Below are positions 56,228 through 64,000 of a stretch of 64,000 bases of DNA, in pieces. Numbering within the stretch: the stretch's first letter is position 1; every line of letters starts with the position of its first letter. Position numbers and translations under genes: made by a program. The stretch is from contig JASGHM010000001.1 in assembly GCA_047602365.1 (NCBI GenBank), positions 1,364,001-1,428,000 of the forward strand. Direction: 5' to 3'. The notes beneath the pieces were generated by a model. The model saw only the letters and a list, made by a program, of their open reading frames with translations. It had not been told where the DNA came from and did no database searches. Source of the stretch: Piscinibacter sp047602365 (lineage in GTDB: Bacteria; Pseudomonadota; Gammaproteobacteria; Burkholderiales; Burkholderiaceae_C).

Positions 56228-56755
56228 ATGCACGCCGCCCTTGCCATCGCCGCCGCGCCGACCGCCCCCGTCGACTGGGCCGAGATGGTCTCGCACCGCG
56301 ACACGCTGGTGCGCTTCGCGCAGCGCCGCCTGCTCGACCCCGTGCTCGCCGAGGACGTGGTGCACGACGTCTTCGAGGCGGTGCTGTCCGGCCGTGCTGC
56401 CTTCGCCGGGCGCTCGGCGCTGCGCTCCTGGCTGACGGCGATCCTGAAGCACAAGATCGTCGACCTGGTGCGCCAGCGCGCGCCGCTGCACAGCCTCGAT
56501 CGCGGCGCGGAAGACGACGAGGATGGCGCCGAGATCGAATGCCCGCAGCCGCGCCCCGACGAGGTCGCCGAGCAGCGCGAACGGCTGGCGCAGACGCTCG
56601 CGCGCATCGCCGCGCTGCCGACTGGCCTGCGCGACGCGGTGCAGCTGCGCCTGCTGCAGGACCAGGACACCGACCGCGTCTGCGCCGCGCTGGCGATCAG
56701 CGAGGACAACCTGTTCGTGCGCCTGCACCGGGCGCGGCGCCAGCTGTCGGCCTGA
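56228..56755 (+). CDS. ECF-type sigma factor, no adjacent anti-sigma
   Basis: A 175-residue sigma-70-family factor. Region 2 covers HRDTLVRFAQRRLLDPVLAE, then DVVHDVFEAVLSGRAAFAGR and SALRSWLTAILKHKIVDLVR; region 4 is weaker (LPTGLRDAVQLRLLQDQDTD, ISEDNLFVRLHRARRQL). AGGAG lies 8 bases before the ATG. No anti-sigma gene follows: the next gene is convergent. The sequence resembles ECF factors of a short type that are regulated transcriptionally, and the divergent two-component system may do this. Confidence 0.85.
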   Translation: MHAALAIAAAPTAPVDWAEMVSHRDTLVRFAQRRLLDPVLAEDVVHDVFEAVLSGRAAFAGRSALRSWLTAILKHKIVDLVRQRAPLHSLDRGAEDDEDGAEIECPQPRPDEVAEQRERLAQTLARIAALPTGLRDAVQLRLLQDQDTDRVCAALAISEDNLFVRLHRARRQLSA

Positions 56756-56868
56756 GCCGCCGAAGCGAAGCGCCTGTGCAATTGCGCAGTGCAGGCGGCT
56801 CACCTCAGGCCGACGCTGGCCAGCTGCGCAGGGCCTTCGCTCTGGCCTGAGCGGTGGGCCGGGCGCGC

Positions 56869-57585
56869 TCAGCCCGGCAGCGTCGCCAGCCAGCCGGCCA
56901 GCAGGCGGTTGACCTGCGCGGGCTTCTCCATCGTCAGCATGTGGCCGCAGTCGGCCAGCAGCTCGAGCCGCGCGCCGGGGATCGCCGCGGCGATCTCCTG
57001 CGAACATTCCGGCGGCGTGACGCCGTCGCCCTCGCCGCAGACCACCAGCGTCGGGCAGCGCAGCGCGGCCAGGCGCGGGCGCAGGTCCGGCGCCGCCATC
57101 ATCGCGCGGTTCTGCTGCACCAGCTGCGCCACGCCGGCGCGTTGCACCATCGTGCGGTAGCGTGCCAGCAGCGCGTCGTCGTCCCAGGCGCTGCGGTGGA
57201 ACACGAACCAGCTGTTGGCGTCGATCAGCATCTCCATCTCGCCGGCCTCGAAACGCAGCACCGCCTCGCCGCGCAGCGCACGCAGCTCGTCGGTGTCGGC
57301 ACGGGCCGTGCTGCCCAGCAGGGCCAGGCCGCGCACCCGCTGCGGCGCCTGCAGCGCGGCCTCCAGCGCGATGCGGCCGCCCATCGACGCACCGACCAGC
57401 ACCAGCTCGCCGTCATGCGCGGCGAGCAGCGCCGCCGCCATCTCCGCCAGCGACGCGGCGCGCATGTGCGGGTCGCCGACCCGTGGCCGGTACGGCGCCA
57501 GCGCGCCGAGCTGCTCGCGCCAGAGCTCGGCATCGCAGGCCAGGCCTGGCAGCAGCACGGTGGTGAAGGCGCGTGGCGACGACAT
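56869..57585 (-). CDS. Alpha/beta hydrolase
   Basis: A 238-residue hydrolase. The nucleophile elbow is LVLVGASMGGRIALEAALQA (near residue 65), the acid is in LVVCGEGDGVTPPECSQEI, and the His in LADCGHMLTMEKPAQVNRLL. It resembles the MenH/RutD-like cytoplasmic group. No signal peptide. It is convergent with the ECF sigma gene. Substrate unknown. Confidence 0.88.
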   Translation of the reverse strand: MSSPRAFTTVLLPGLACDAELWREQLGALAPYRPRVGDPHMRAASLAEMAAALLAAHDGELVLVGASMGGRIALEAALQAPQRVRGLALLGSTARADTDELRALRGEAVLRFEAGEMEMLIDANSWFVFHRSAWDDDALLARYRTMVQRAGVAQLVQQNRAMMAAPDLRPRLAALRCPTLVVCGEGDGVTPPECSQEIAAAIPGARLELLADCGHMLTMEKPAQVNRLLAGWLATLPG

Positions 57586-57718
57586 GCCCGCAGTGTGCCG
57601 TGCAAACCGTTACCACCCGGCGCTCAGGCGGCCGCGTGGCGTGTCGAAATCCCGGGCATCACCCGCGGCCCGTGATGATTGTCGAGGCCGCCGCTCTCAA
57701 GATGCACCAGGAGCCCGC

Positions 57719-58512
57719 ATGCCCGCCATCGCCGCCATCGCCACCCGCCCCAGCGCCGCCGAGACCAGCGCGGCCAGCACCCGCGCACCGCGCCAGCGCT
57801 GCGCGCCGCAGCAGGACGACGACACGTCGAACCGCTGCGACGCGCCGCAGCGCCGCGGCAATGCGCTGGTGTCGGCGATGATGAGCGCGCTCAGCGCGCT
57901 GCTGCCGAGCACCCCGACCCAGGGCGATGCGCAGAGCGATGCGTCGCCCAGCGCGGACCTGAAGAGCAGCGCCGAGGCCTTCGCCCACGAACTGTTCGAC
58001 GCGCTGCGCGGCGGCAGCGGCGAGCGCGGCCGGGCGCATGGCCACCACCGTCACCACGGCGAAGGACGCGGCTACGGCGACCTGGCGCAACGGCTCGACC
58101 GCCTGGCCAGCCAGGTGGATGCTCCGGCGGCCGCGACGACCACCAGCACGACGACGATCAGCGCCAGCCTGAGCACCGCCTCGTTCAGCGCCAGCGTCGA
58201 CGGCGACTCGGCCAGCGCCGAGCTGTCGGTGACGACGCTGCAGATCGACATCACCCAGCAGACGACGACGGCGGCCAGCGCGGCCAGCGAGTCGCCGCTG
58301 CAGGCCGCCTTCCGCAAGCTGTTCGACGCGCTGCAACCGGCCGGCGGCAGCTCGTCGGCCAGCAGCGCCGGTAGCAGCAACGCGGCAGCGGCAGCGCCGG
58401 TGGCCTGTCGGGCTTCCTGCGCCAGCTTGCCGATGCACTGCGCAACGGCAGCGGCAACGACGACCACACGATGGCGCCGGCGAGCGGCAGCCTGCTCAGC
58501 CTCGCAGCCTGA
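57719..58512 (+). pseudogene. Low-complexity hypothetical protein, frameshifted near the 3' end
   Basis: Not recognised. From ATG 57719 (MPAIAAIATRPSAAETSAAS) the protein is rich in Ala, Ser and Thr and contains a His cluster HGHHRHHGEG and a threonine run TTTSTTTIS. Two helical blocks end LKSSAEAFAHELFDALRGG and SPLQAAFRKLFDALQPAGGS. After about 58382 the natural continuation GGLSGFLRQLADALRNGSG and TMAPASGSLLSLAA lies one frame over and stops at 58512; inserting one base (G) near 58383 restores a 264-residue protein. The 'LFDALxxxG' block recurs three times, suggesting internal repeats. Overlaps the next gene tail to tail. Confidence 0.6.
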
Positions 58513-60790
58513 AGGCGGCCTGGCCGGCGGCGTCGGAGCGGTCCAGCCAGCGCGCCGCCTCGGCCGGCGCGAGCGGGCGGGCGTACAGGTAGCCCTGCAT
58601 CACGTTGCAGCCGGCGGCGCGCACCGCTTCCGACTGCGCCGGCGTCTCCACGCCTTCGGCGATCACGTCCAGGTCCAGCGTCGAGGCCAGGTCGCAGATC
58701 GCCTTGACCACCGCGGTGGCATCCGGCGCCGGCAGCGGCTCGATCAGTGTGCGGTCGATCTTCACCGTGCGCAGCGGCAGGCTGCGCAGCATGTTCAGCG
58801 ACGAAAAGCCGGTGCCGAAGTCGTCCAGCGCGACCTCGATGCCTTGCGAGCGCAGCAGCGCGATGCGGCCGCGCGCCTGCTCCATGTGCGTGACCGCCAC
58901 GCTCTCGGTGATCTCCAGCGACAGCAGCGACGGCGGCACGCCGTGGCGGCGCAGCGCCTGCAGCACGTCGTCGGCGAAGCCGGGGTCGAGCAGCTGCAGC
59001 GGTGAGACGTTCACCGCCACCGGCACGCCGTGGCCGTACTCGGCGCGCCAGCGCTCGAGCTGCGCGCAGGCCAGCTCGAGGATCAGCTTGCCGAGCTCGC
59101 GGATCAGGCCGGTGCGCTCGGCCGCCGGCACGAACTGCAGCGGCCCGATGCGGCCGATGCCCGGCCGGTCCCAGCGCACCAGCGCCTCGAAGCCGACCAG
59201 CACCGGCGGCCGCGCCGCGCTGCGGATCTCCACCTTGGGCTGGTAGACCAGGCTGAACTCCTCGTTCTTCAGGCCGGCGCGCAGGGCCTGCTCGGCCAGC
59301 AGCGTCGCACCGGAGCCGCGCTCGAAGCGCTCCTCGGCGAACTGCAGCGAGGTGCCCGGCACATGCTTGGCCTCGTGCATCGCCGCGTTGGCGGCCCGCA
59401 GCAGCGCTTCGGCACCGCGGCCATGCGCCGGGTGCAGCGCGACGCCCATCGACACGTCGAGGAAGAACTCGTGCCCGGGCAGCACCAGCGGCTGCGCCAG
59501 CAGCGTGCGCACACGCTGCGCCACCTCGCGTGCGCTGTGCTCGCTGTCGTCGGCCGGCGCGAGCAGCGCGAACTCGTCCTCGCCCAGGCGCATCGTCTCG
59601 GCGCGGCCGCGCAGCGTCTCGTCCAGGCGCTTCGCCAGCACGCGCAGCACGTCGTCGCCGACCGGGTGGCCATGCGCCTCGTTGAACAGCTTGAAGCGGT
59701 CGACGTCGAGCAGCAGCAGCGCGAAGCCGGTGCCGTTCGCGCACAGCTCGCGCAGCCGCGCCAGCAGCGCGCTGCGGTTGGGCAGGCCGGTCAGCTCGTC
59801 ATGGGTGGCCTGGTGCAGCAGCGCGGCGGTGGCATCGTGCTGCGCCGTCTCGTCGCTGATCACCACCTGCTCGGCAGGCTCACCGTCCCAGTCGACACGC
59901 CACGCGGAGAAGCGCAGCCGGATCGGCACGCCGTCGAAGCGGAAGCGCTGACCCGACCAGCTGGCCTGCTCGATCTCGCCGGCCATCAGCTGCCGGTGGC
60001 GCTCGCGGCCGGCGGCACGTTCGGTCACCGGCATCGTGGCGTCACGCCACACCGTGTGCACCTCCTGCAGCGAGTTCAGGCCGTAGATGCGCAGCATCGC
60101 CGGGTTGGCGTAGAGCATCTGCTCGCCGCGGATCACCGCCACGCCCTGGTGCGAATGTTCGGTCAGCCGCATGAAGCGCTCGCGAGCCTGCAACGACGCC
60201 TCGGCCGAGCGCCGGCCGGCAGCATGCAGCAGCGCCAGGCCGACGCCCATGCGCAGCAGCGCCCCGGCCACCGACTGGCGTTCGACCACCTCGTCGCCGA
60301 AGAAGAAGATCTGGAACTGGTTGAGGGCCAGCAGCACCATCAGCAGGCCCGACAGTCGCTCCGCGCCGCCGCGGCCCCACAGCCAGGCGGCCGCGGCGAC
60401 GCCGACGAGCAGATTGACCAGCGCCGGCAGCGCCAGCGCATAGGGCGAGCCCAGCGGCAGCAGGCCCAGGCCGGCGAGCGCCAGCACGGCCGCACCGAGC
60501 TGCCGCTGGCGGCGCGTGAACGGGCGGTCGGCGAGGTAGCTGACACCCATCGCGATCAGGCCGGCGGAGAACATCGCGACGATCACCAGGCCGAGCAGCC
60601 CCGCCGGACGCCAGGCCTCGCTGTCGCCGCTCATCAGCAGGTAGGCCGGCGGCAACGCCGCGTGCAGCACGAAGGCCAGGCCGACCATGCGCAGGAAGGC
60701 CTGCGAGTGGTCGCGCCGCCAGGCCAGCAGCAGCGCGAGGCCGCAGGCCAGGCAGACGGCGATGTTGGCGATGAAGACCGCTTGGTTCAC
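58496..60790 (-). CDS. PAS-GGDEF-EAL cyclic-di-GMP protein with membrane sensor
   Basis: A 764-residue protein. Residues 1-190 contain about seven membrane spans (MASE-like), 205-320 a PAS domain (LYANPAMLRIYGLNSLQEVH), 335-490 GGDEF and 505-750 EAL. The GGDEF motif reads RLGEDEFALL, one residue off the active GGDEF, so cyclase activity is doubtful. The EAL domain keeps every catalytic residue (FEALVRW, AVNVSPLQL, LEITES, DDFGTGFSS, KIDRT, AEGVET, QGYLYARPL), so it is probably a phosphodiesterase that lowers c-di-GMP in response to a membrane or PAS signal. Confidence 0.92.
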   Translation of the reverse strand: MNQAVFIANIAVCLACGLALLLAWRRDHSQAFLRMVGLAFVLHAALPPAYLLMSGDSEAWRPAGLLGLVIVAMFSAGLIAMGVSYLADRPFTRRQRQLGAAVLALAGLGLLPLGSPYALALPALVNLLVGVAAAAWLWGRGGAERLSGLLMVLLALNQFQIFFFGDEVVERQSVAGALLRMGVGLALLHAAGRRSAEASLQARERFMRLTEHSHQGVAVIRGEQMLYANPAMLRIYGLNSLQEVHTVWRDATMPVTERAAGRERHRQLMAGEIEQASWSGQRFRFDGVPIRLRFSAWRVDWDGEPAEQVVISDETAQHDATAALLHQATHDELTGLPNRSALLARLRELCANGTGFALLLLDVDRFKLFNEAHGHPVGDDVLRVLAKRLDETLRGRAETMRLGEDEFALLAPADDSEHSAREVAQRVRTLLAQPLVLPGHEFFLDVSMGVALHPAHGRGAEALLRAANAAMHEAKHVPGTSLQFAEERFERGSGATLLAEQALRAGLKNEEFSLVYQPKVEIRSAARPPVLVGFEALVRWDRPGIGRIGPLQFVPAAERTGLIRELGKLILELACAQLERWRAEYGHGVPVAVNVSPLQLLDPGFADDVLQALRRHGVPPSLLSLEITESVAVTHMEQARGRIALLRSQGIEVALDDFGTGFSSLNMLRSLPLRTVKIDRTLIEPLPAPDATAVVKAICDLASTLDLDVIAEGVETPAQSEAVRAAGCNVMQGYLYARPLAPAEAARWLDRSDAAGQAAFRLRG

Positions 60791-60806
60791 GGGGTGCCGG
60801 ATTCCG

Positions 60807-62468
60807 TCAGCGCCGGTCCTGCGCGATCCACTGCGCCGCCCGCTCGGCGATCATCAGCGTCGGCGAGTTGGTGTTGCCGCTGGTGATGGTCGGCATGATG
60901 CTGGCGTCGGCCACGCGCAACCCGGCCACGCCGTGCACACGCAAGCGTGCATCGACCACCGCGGCCGGATCGCCCGCCGGCCCCATCTTGGCGGTGCCGA
61001 CCGGGTGGAAGATCGTCGTGCCGATATCGCCGGCCAGCCGCGCCAGCTCCTCGTCGGTCTGGAACTGCACGCCGGGCTTGTATTCGCGCGGCCGGTACTT
61101 CGCCAGTGCCGGCTGTGCGGCGATGCGCCGCGTCAGCCGCAGCGACTCGGCGGCGATGCGCCTGTCCTCGTCGGTCGACAGGTAGTGCGGCGCGATGCTC
61201 GGTGCGTCGGTGGCGTCCGCCGTGCGGATCCGCACCGTGCCGCGGCTGGCCGGGTTCAGATTGCAGACGCTGGCGGTGAAGGCCGGGAAGCGGTGCAGCG
61301 GCTGACCGAAGGCGTCGAGCGACAGCGGCTGCACGTGGTACTCGAGGTTGGCGTGCGGCTGCGCCGGGTCGCTCTTCGTGAACGCGCCCAGCTGCGACGG
61401 CGCCATGCTCATCGGCCCGCTGCGCTTGAACAGGTACTCGAGACCGATGCGCGCCTTGCCCCACCACGAGTTGGCCAGCGTGTTCAGCGTGGTCACGCCG
61501 TCGACCTGGAACACCGCGCGGATCTGCAGGTGGTCCTGCAGGTTGGCGCCGACGCCCTCGAGTGCATGTTCGACGCCGATGCCGTGCTGCTGCAGCAGGC
61601 CGGCCGGCCCGATGCCCGAGAGCTGCAGGATCTGCGGCGTGCCGATCGCGCCGGTGGCCAGGATCACCTCGCCGCCGTCGTTCAGCAGCGCCTGCAGCGG
61701 CGCGTCGCCGCCACGCGGCAGCACCTCGATGCCGCCGGCGCGCAGGCCACCGTCGCCACGTTCGAGCAGCAGGCGCGAGATCTGCGCGCCGGTCCAGACC
61801 TGCAGGTTGTCGCGCTCCTGCACCGGGCGCAGGAAAGCCTTGGTCGCGTTCCAGCGCACGCCGGCGCGCTGGTTGACATCGAAGTAGCCCACGCCCTCGT
61901 TGTCGCCACGGTTGAAGTCGTCGCTGGCCGGGATGCCGGCCTGCTGCGCGGCCAGTGCGAAGGCGTCGAGGATCTCCCAGCGCAGCCGCTGCTTCTCGAC
62001 GCGCCACTCGCCACCGGGGCGCTCGCCGGTCGGGTCGAAGCCGGGCGCGGCATGCAAGGCGTCGGCGCCCTTGTGGAAGTCCTCGTGCTTCAGGAAGAAC
62101 GGCAGGCAGTCGGCCCAGCTCCAGCCGGGGTTGCCGAGCGCGCCCCAGTGGTCGTAGTCGCGCGCCTGGCCACGCATGTAGATCATGCCGTTGATGCTCG
62201 AGCAGCCACCCAGCACCTTGCCGCGCGGGTAGCGCAGCGAACGGCCGTTCAGGCCGGGGTCGGGGTCGGTGGCGTAGAGCCAGTCGGTGCGCGGGTTGCC
62301 GATGCAGTAGAGATACCCCACCGGGATGTGCACCCACACATAGTCGTCGTTGCCGCCGGCCTCGACCAGCAGCACGCGCCGGTTCTTGTCGGCGCTCAGG
62401 CGGTTGGCCAGCAGGCAGCCGGCGGTGCCGGCGCCACAGACGATGTAGTCGTAGCGGTTCTCGCTCAT
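60807..62468 (-). CDS. GMC-family FAD oxidoreductase (choline/alcohol dehydrogenase-like)
   Basis: A 553-residue flavoenzyme. The FAD-binding motif is DYIVCGAGTAGCLLANRLSA, with RYPRGKVLGGCSSINGMIYM as the second GMC signature and GAIGTPQILQLSGIGPAGLL as the third; the active-site His and Asn lie in HPVGTAKMG and SGNTNSPTLMIAERA. Such enzymes oxidise choline, alcohols or polyethylene glycol, passing electrons to quinone or oxygen. No betaine operon genes are near, so the alcohol substrate is unknown. Confidence 0.92.
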   Translation of the reverse strand: MSENRYDYIVCGAGTAGCLLANRLSADKNRRVLLVEAGGNDDYVWVHIPVGYLYCIGNPRTDWLYATDPDPGLNGRSLRYPRGKVLGGCSSINGMIYMRGQARDYDHWGALGNPGWSWADCLPFFLKHEDFHKGADALHAAPGFDPTGERPGGEWRVEKQRLRWEILDAFALAAQQAGIPASDDFNRGDNEGVGYFDVNQRAGVRWNATKAFLRPVQERDNLQVWTGAQISRLLLERGDGGLRAGGIEVLPRGGDAPLQALLNDGGEVILATGAIGTPQILQLSGIGPAGLLQQHGIGVEHALEGVGANLQDHLQIRAVFQVDGVTTLNTLANSWWGKARIGLEYLFKRSGPMSMAPSQLGAFTKSDPAQPHANLEYHVQPLSLDAFGQPLHRFPAFTASVCNLNPASRGTVRIRTADATDAPSIAPHYLSTDEDRRIAAESLRLTRRIAAQPALAKYRPREYKPGVQFQTDEELARLAGDIGTTIFHPVGTAKMGPAGDPAAVVDARLRVHGVAGLRVADASIMPTITSGNTNSPTLMIAERAAQWIAQDRR

Positions 62469-62587
62469 CCACGCCCTTGTGAGATGGGCGCGATGATAGG
62501 TGAGCTGCTCGGGCCGGCGCCGCCCCAAGTCGGGCAGCGCCGCCTCGGGGGCAGGAGCGCTGCGCATTGTGGCGCTCGCCCGGCGGC

Positions 62588-63154
62588 TCAGCGCGGCAAG
62601 GGCGGCAGGGGCTCGATGGCCGCGCCCGGCTCGGCCGGCGTGTGCGCGACGTTGAGAACCATGGAAACCATCACGAAGTAGCCCACCAGCGTGCTGAGCT
62701 CGACCACGCCACGTTCGCCGAAGCGCGCCCGGGCACGCTCGTAGGTGGTGTCGCTGACGCCGTGGTGGGCGAGCAGCTCGGTGCAGAAGTCGTGGGTCAG
62801 CGCCTCGTCGGCGTCCATGTCGTCCGGGCGCCGGCCTTCGCGCAGCGCCGCGATGCTGGCCGCGCTGGTACCGGCCTTGGCCGCCGCCGCCGCGTGCACG
62901 GCCCACTCGAACTGCTGCGTCCAGGCGCGCGAGACGATCAGCGTGGCGAACTCGTTGACCCGCGTCGGCAGCACGCTGCCGAAGCGCAGGTACTCGCCCA
63001 GCTTGCCGACACGTTGCACCAGCTCGGGGCTGCGCAGCAGCGGGATGAACGGCCCCTTGACCGCCTTGCGCGGGCCGGCGATCAGTTCGGCCGCGGCCGC
63101 GCGCTGGGCGTCGTCGAGTTGCTCGTGGAGCAGCGGTGGCAGGCGCTCGTTCAT
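62588..63154 (-). CDS. Carboxymuconolactone decarboxylase-family protein
   Basis: A 188-residue helical protein of the CMD/AhpD superfamily (VLPTRVNEFATLIVSRAWTQ, QFEWAVHAAAAAKAG, TLVGYFVMVSMVLNVAHTP). The CxxC motif of AhpD is absent, so it is not a peroxidase-type member; the Glu/His/Trp positions fit the decarboxylase-like branch. Function not certain. It lies between the GMC oxidoreductase and MarC genes on the same strand. Confidence 0.85.
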   Translation of the reverse strand: MNERLPPLLHEQLDDAQRAAAAELIAGPRKAVKGPFIPLLRSPELVQRVGKLGEYLRFGSVLPTRVNEFATLIVSRAWTQQFEWAVHAAAAAKAGTSAASIAALREGRRPDDMDADEALTHDFCTELLAHHGVSDTTYERARARFGERGVVELSTLVGYFVMVSMVLNVAHTPAEPGAAIEPLPPLPR

Positions 63155-63176
63155 GGCGGGGTCGCTCCCTGGGGTT

Positions 63177-63815
63177 TCAACGCAGGCTGCCGGCCAGCAC
63201 CGGGAACAGCTTGACCAGGCCGTCGCTCATCACCTCGACGGCCAGCGCGGCGAGGATCAGGCCCATCAGCCGCGTCATCACGTTGATGCCGGTCTGGCCG
63301 AGCACGCGGGCGATGCGCCCCGACAGGCTGAACGCGACCCACACCGACAGCCCGATCACCACGCCGTAGCCGACCAGCACGGCCAGCTGCCACCAGTGGC
63401 GCGTCTTGTCGGCGTAGATGACCATGGTCGAGATGGTCGCCGGGCCGGTCAGCAGCGGGATGGTCAGCGGCACGATGGCGATGCTGTCGCCGGCATCGAC
63501 CTTGGTGTTGCCCTCGTTGACGTCCTCCTTGCGGCCCTCGGCCGGCTGGGCGTTGAGCATCTGCAGCGAGGAGATCAGCAGCAGCATGCCGCCGCCGACC
63601 TGGAACGAGGCCAGCGAGATGCCGAAGAACTCGATGATCTTGATGCCGGCCAGCGCGCTCACCGCGATGACGCAGAACGCACTGAATGCGGACACCCGGA
63701 TGGTGCGCTGGCGCTGTTCGCGGCTGAAACCCTGGGTGAAATGGATGAAGAAAGGGATAACCCCGATCGGATTGACGATGGCCAGCAAGGCGATCAGCGG
63801 CTTGAAGAGATCCAT
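63177..63815 (-). CDS. MarC-family integral membrane protein
   Basis: A 212-residue inner-membrane protein with six predicted spans. It begins MDLFKPLIALLAIVNPIGVI, the MarC start, and has SIAIVPLTIPLLTGPATIST and GINVMTRLMGLILAALAVEV. AGGA lies 7 bases before ATG 63815; an upstream GTG at 63821 is too close to that site. Function in the family is unresolved; antibiotic resistance was proposed and withdrawn. Confidence 0.93.
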   Translation of the reverse strand: MDLFKPLIALLAIVNPIGVIPFFIHFTQGFSREQRQRTIRVSAFSAFCVIAVSALAGIKIIEFFGISLASFQVGGGMLLLISSLQMLNAQPAEGRKEDVNEGNTKVDAGDSIAIVPLTIPLLTGPATISTMVIYADKTRHWWQLAVLVGYGVVIGLSVWVAFSLSGRIARVLGQTGINVMTRLMGLILAALAVEVMSDGLVKLFPVLAGSLR

Positions 63816-64000
63816 GTCCACATCCTAGGCTGGGCGCGGCCTGGCGCCCCGTCACGGGGCACCGACAGCTTGATCCCGAAAACAACACTTTCGTGCTTGA
63901 CTCGGTGCGCACTTTTGCGCAGTTCACTTATATTCGCCAGTCTGTGTATGGACGCGGCGCCTTCGCTTGAATGGTTCACGATGGGTAGAAGCTCCACATG
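63816..64000. promoter_or_regulatory. Terminal intergenic region, probable promoter of the next plus-strand gene
   Basis: The last 185 bases hold no complete gene. A more A/T-rich stretch at 63885-63935 has a TATATT box (63929-63934) and a TGCGCA-N4-TGCGCA repeat at 63906-63921. The window ends in ATG at 63998-64000, which may start the next gene on the plus strand. An antisense reading of this segment has no recognisable family. Confidence 0.35.

Noticed and set aside
63821..63823. GTG at 63821 as the MarC start
   Set aside because: It is too close to the AGGA ribosome site; ATG 63815 has proper spacing and the family N-terminus.
63794..63997. A 67-codon minus-strand open frame at the right edge
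   Set aside because: Overlaps the MarC start and promoter region, with no family similarity and no ribosome site.

Overview
The window is high-GC (roughly 70 %) DNA in which nearly every base is coding. Gene content and order point to a betaproteobacterium of the order Burkholderiales, close to the Rubrivivax/Leptothrix/Ideonella group. The signs are mreB divergent from gatCAB, pyrE divergent from xth, a TctC-type binding protein and a MarC protein. This is inferred from protein families and order, not from a search. No tRNA, rRNA, CRISPR array, insertion sequence or prophage gene was seen.

Layout. 1-5.8 kb is housekeeping: the 5' end of mreB, gatCAB, a DUF4124-type protein, pyrE and xth. 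5.8-12 kb is a mixed block: esterase, a frameshifted nucleoside-kinase-like gene, an isochorismatase remnant, a methyltransferase, a vanadium-haloperoxidase-like protein, a metallo-beta-lactamase-fold hydrolase, a LuxR-type and a Crp/Fnr-type regulator. 12-21 kb is a long minus-strand run: ECF sigma and anti-sigma, an AmpG-like permease, an M48 peptidase, and then an unusual trio of a class III cyclase with TolB-like and TPR regions, a PAP2 protein with a (Gly-Gly-Ala)12 tract, and a cytoplasmic subtilisin-like peptidase. 21-25.6 kb holds a flavin reductase, thioredoxin-2 and an 1140-residue RTX protein with seven propeller-like repeats. 25.6-37.1 kb holds an acetoacetyl-CoA ligase and an oligopeptide ABC system with three tandem binding-protein paralogues divergent from one permease/ATPase set. 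37.1-37.9 kb is a compact unit: sigma-54-like promoter, two small ORFs and a terminator. 38-42.3 kb holds TctC, SulP and an acyl-CoA synthetase.

42.4-51.9 kb is a complete beta-glucan (probably cello-oligosaccharide) utilisation locus: LamB-like porin, MalK-type ATPase, GH1 glucosidase, two permeases, a binding protein, a secreted GH5 glucanase and a divergent LacI regulator. Four copies of a palindromic operator (TGAMAACGTTNTCA-like) lie at its control points. Secreted GH5 would cut polymer, the porin and ABC transporter would import oligomers, and GH1 would hydrolyse them inside the cell.

51.9-64 kb carries an HDOD protein, a TSUP permease, a two-component system, an ECF sigma without an obvious anti-sigma, an alpha/beta hydrolase, a low-complexity hypothetical protein, a PAS-GGDEF-EAL protein, a GMC oxidoreductase, a carboxymuconolactone-decarboxylase-like protein and a MarC protein.

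Four genes need a single-base indel to read through: near 6677, 27644, 28204 and 58383. All lie in short G/C or A/T runs and are otherwise well conserved. Either the assembly carries indel errors or the genes are recently broken; raw reads would decide. The least explained parts are the cyclase/PAP2/S8 trio, the sigma-54-like small-protein unit and the RTX propeller protein.
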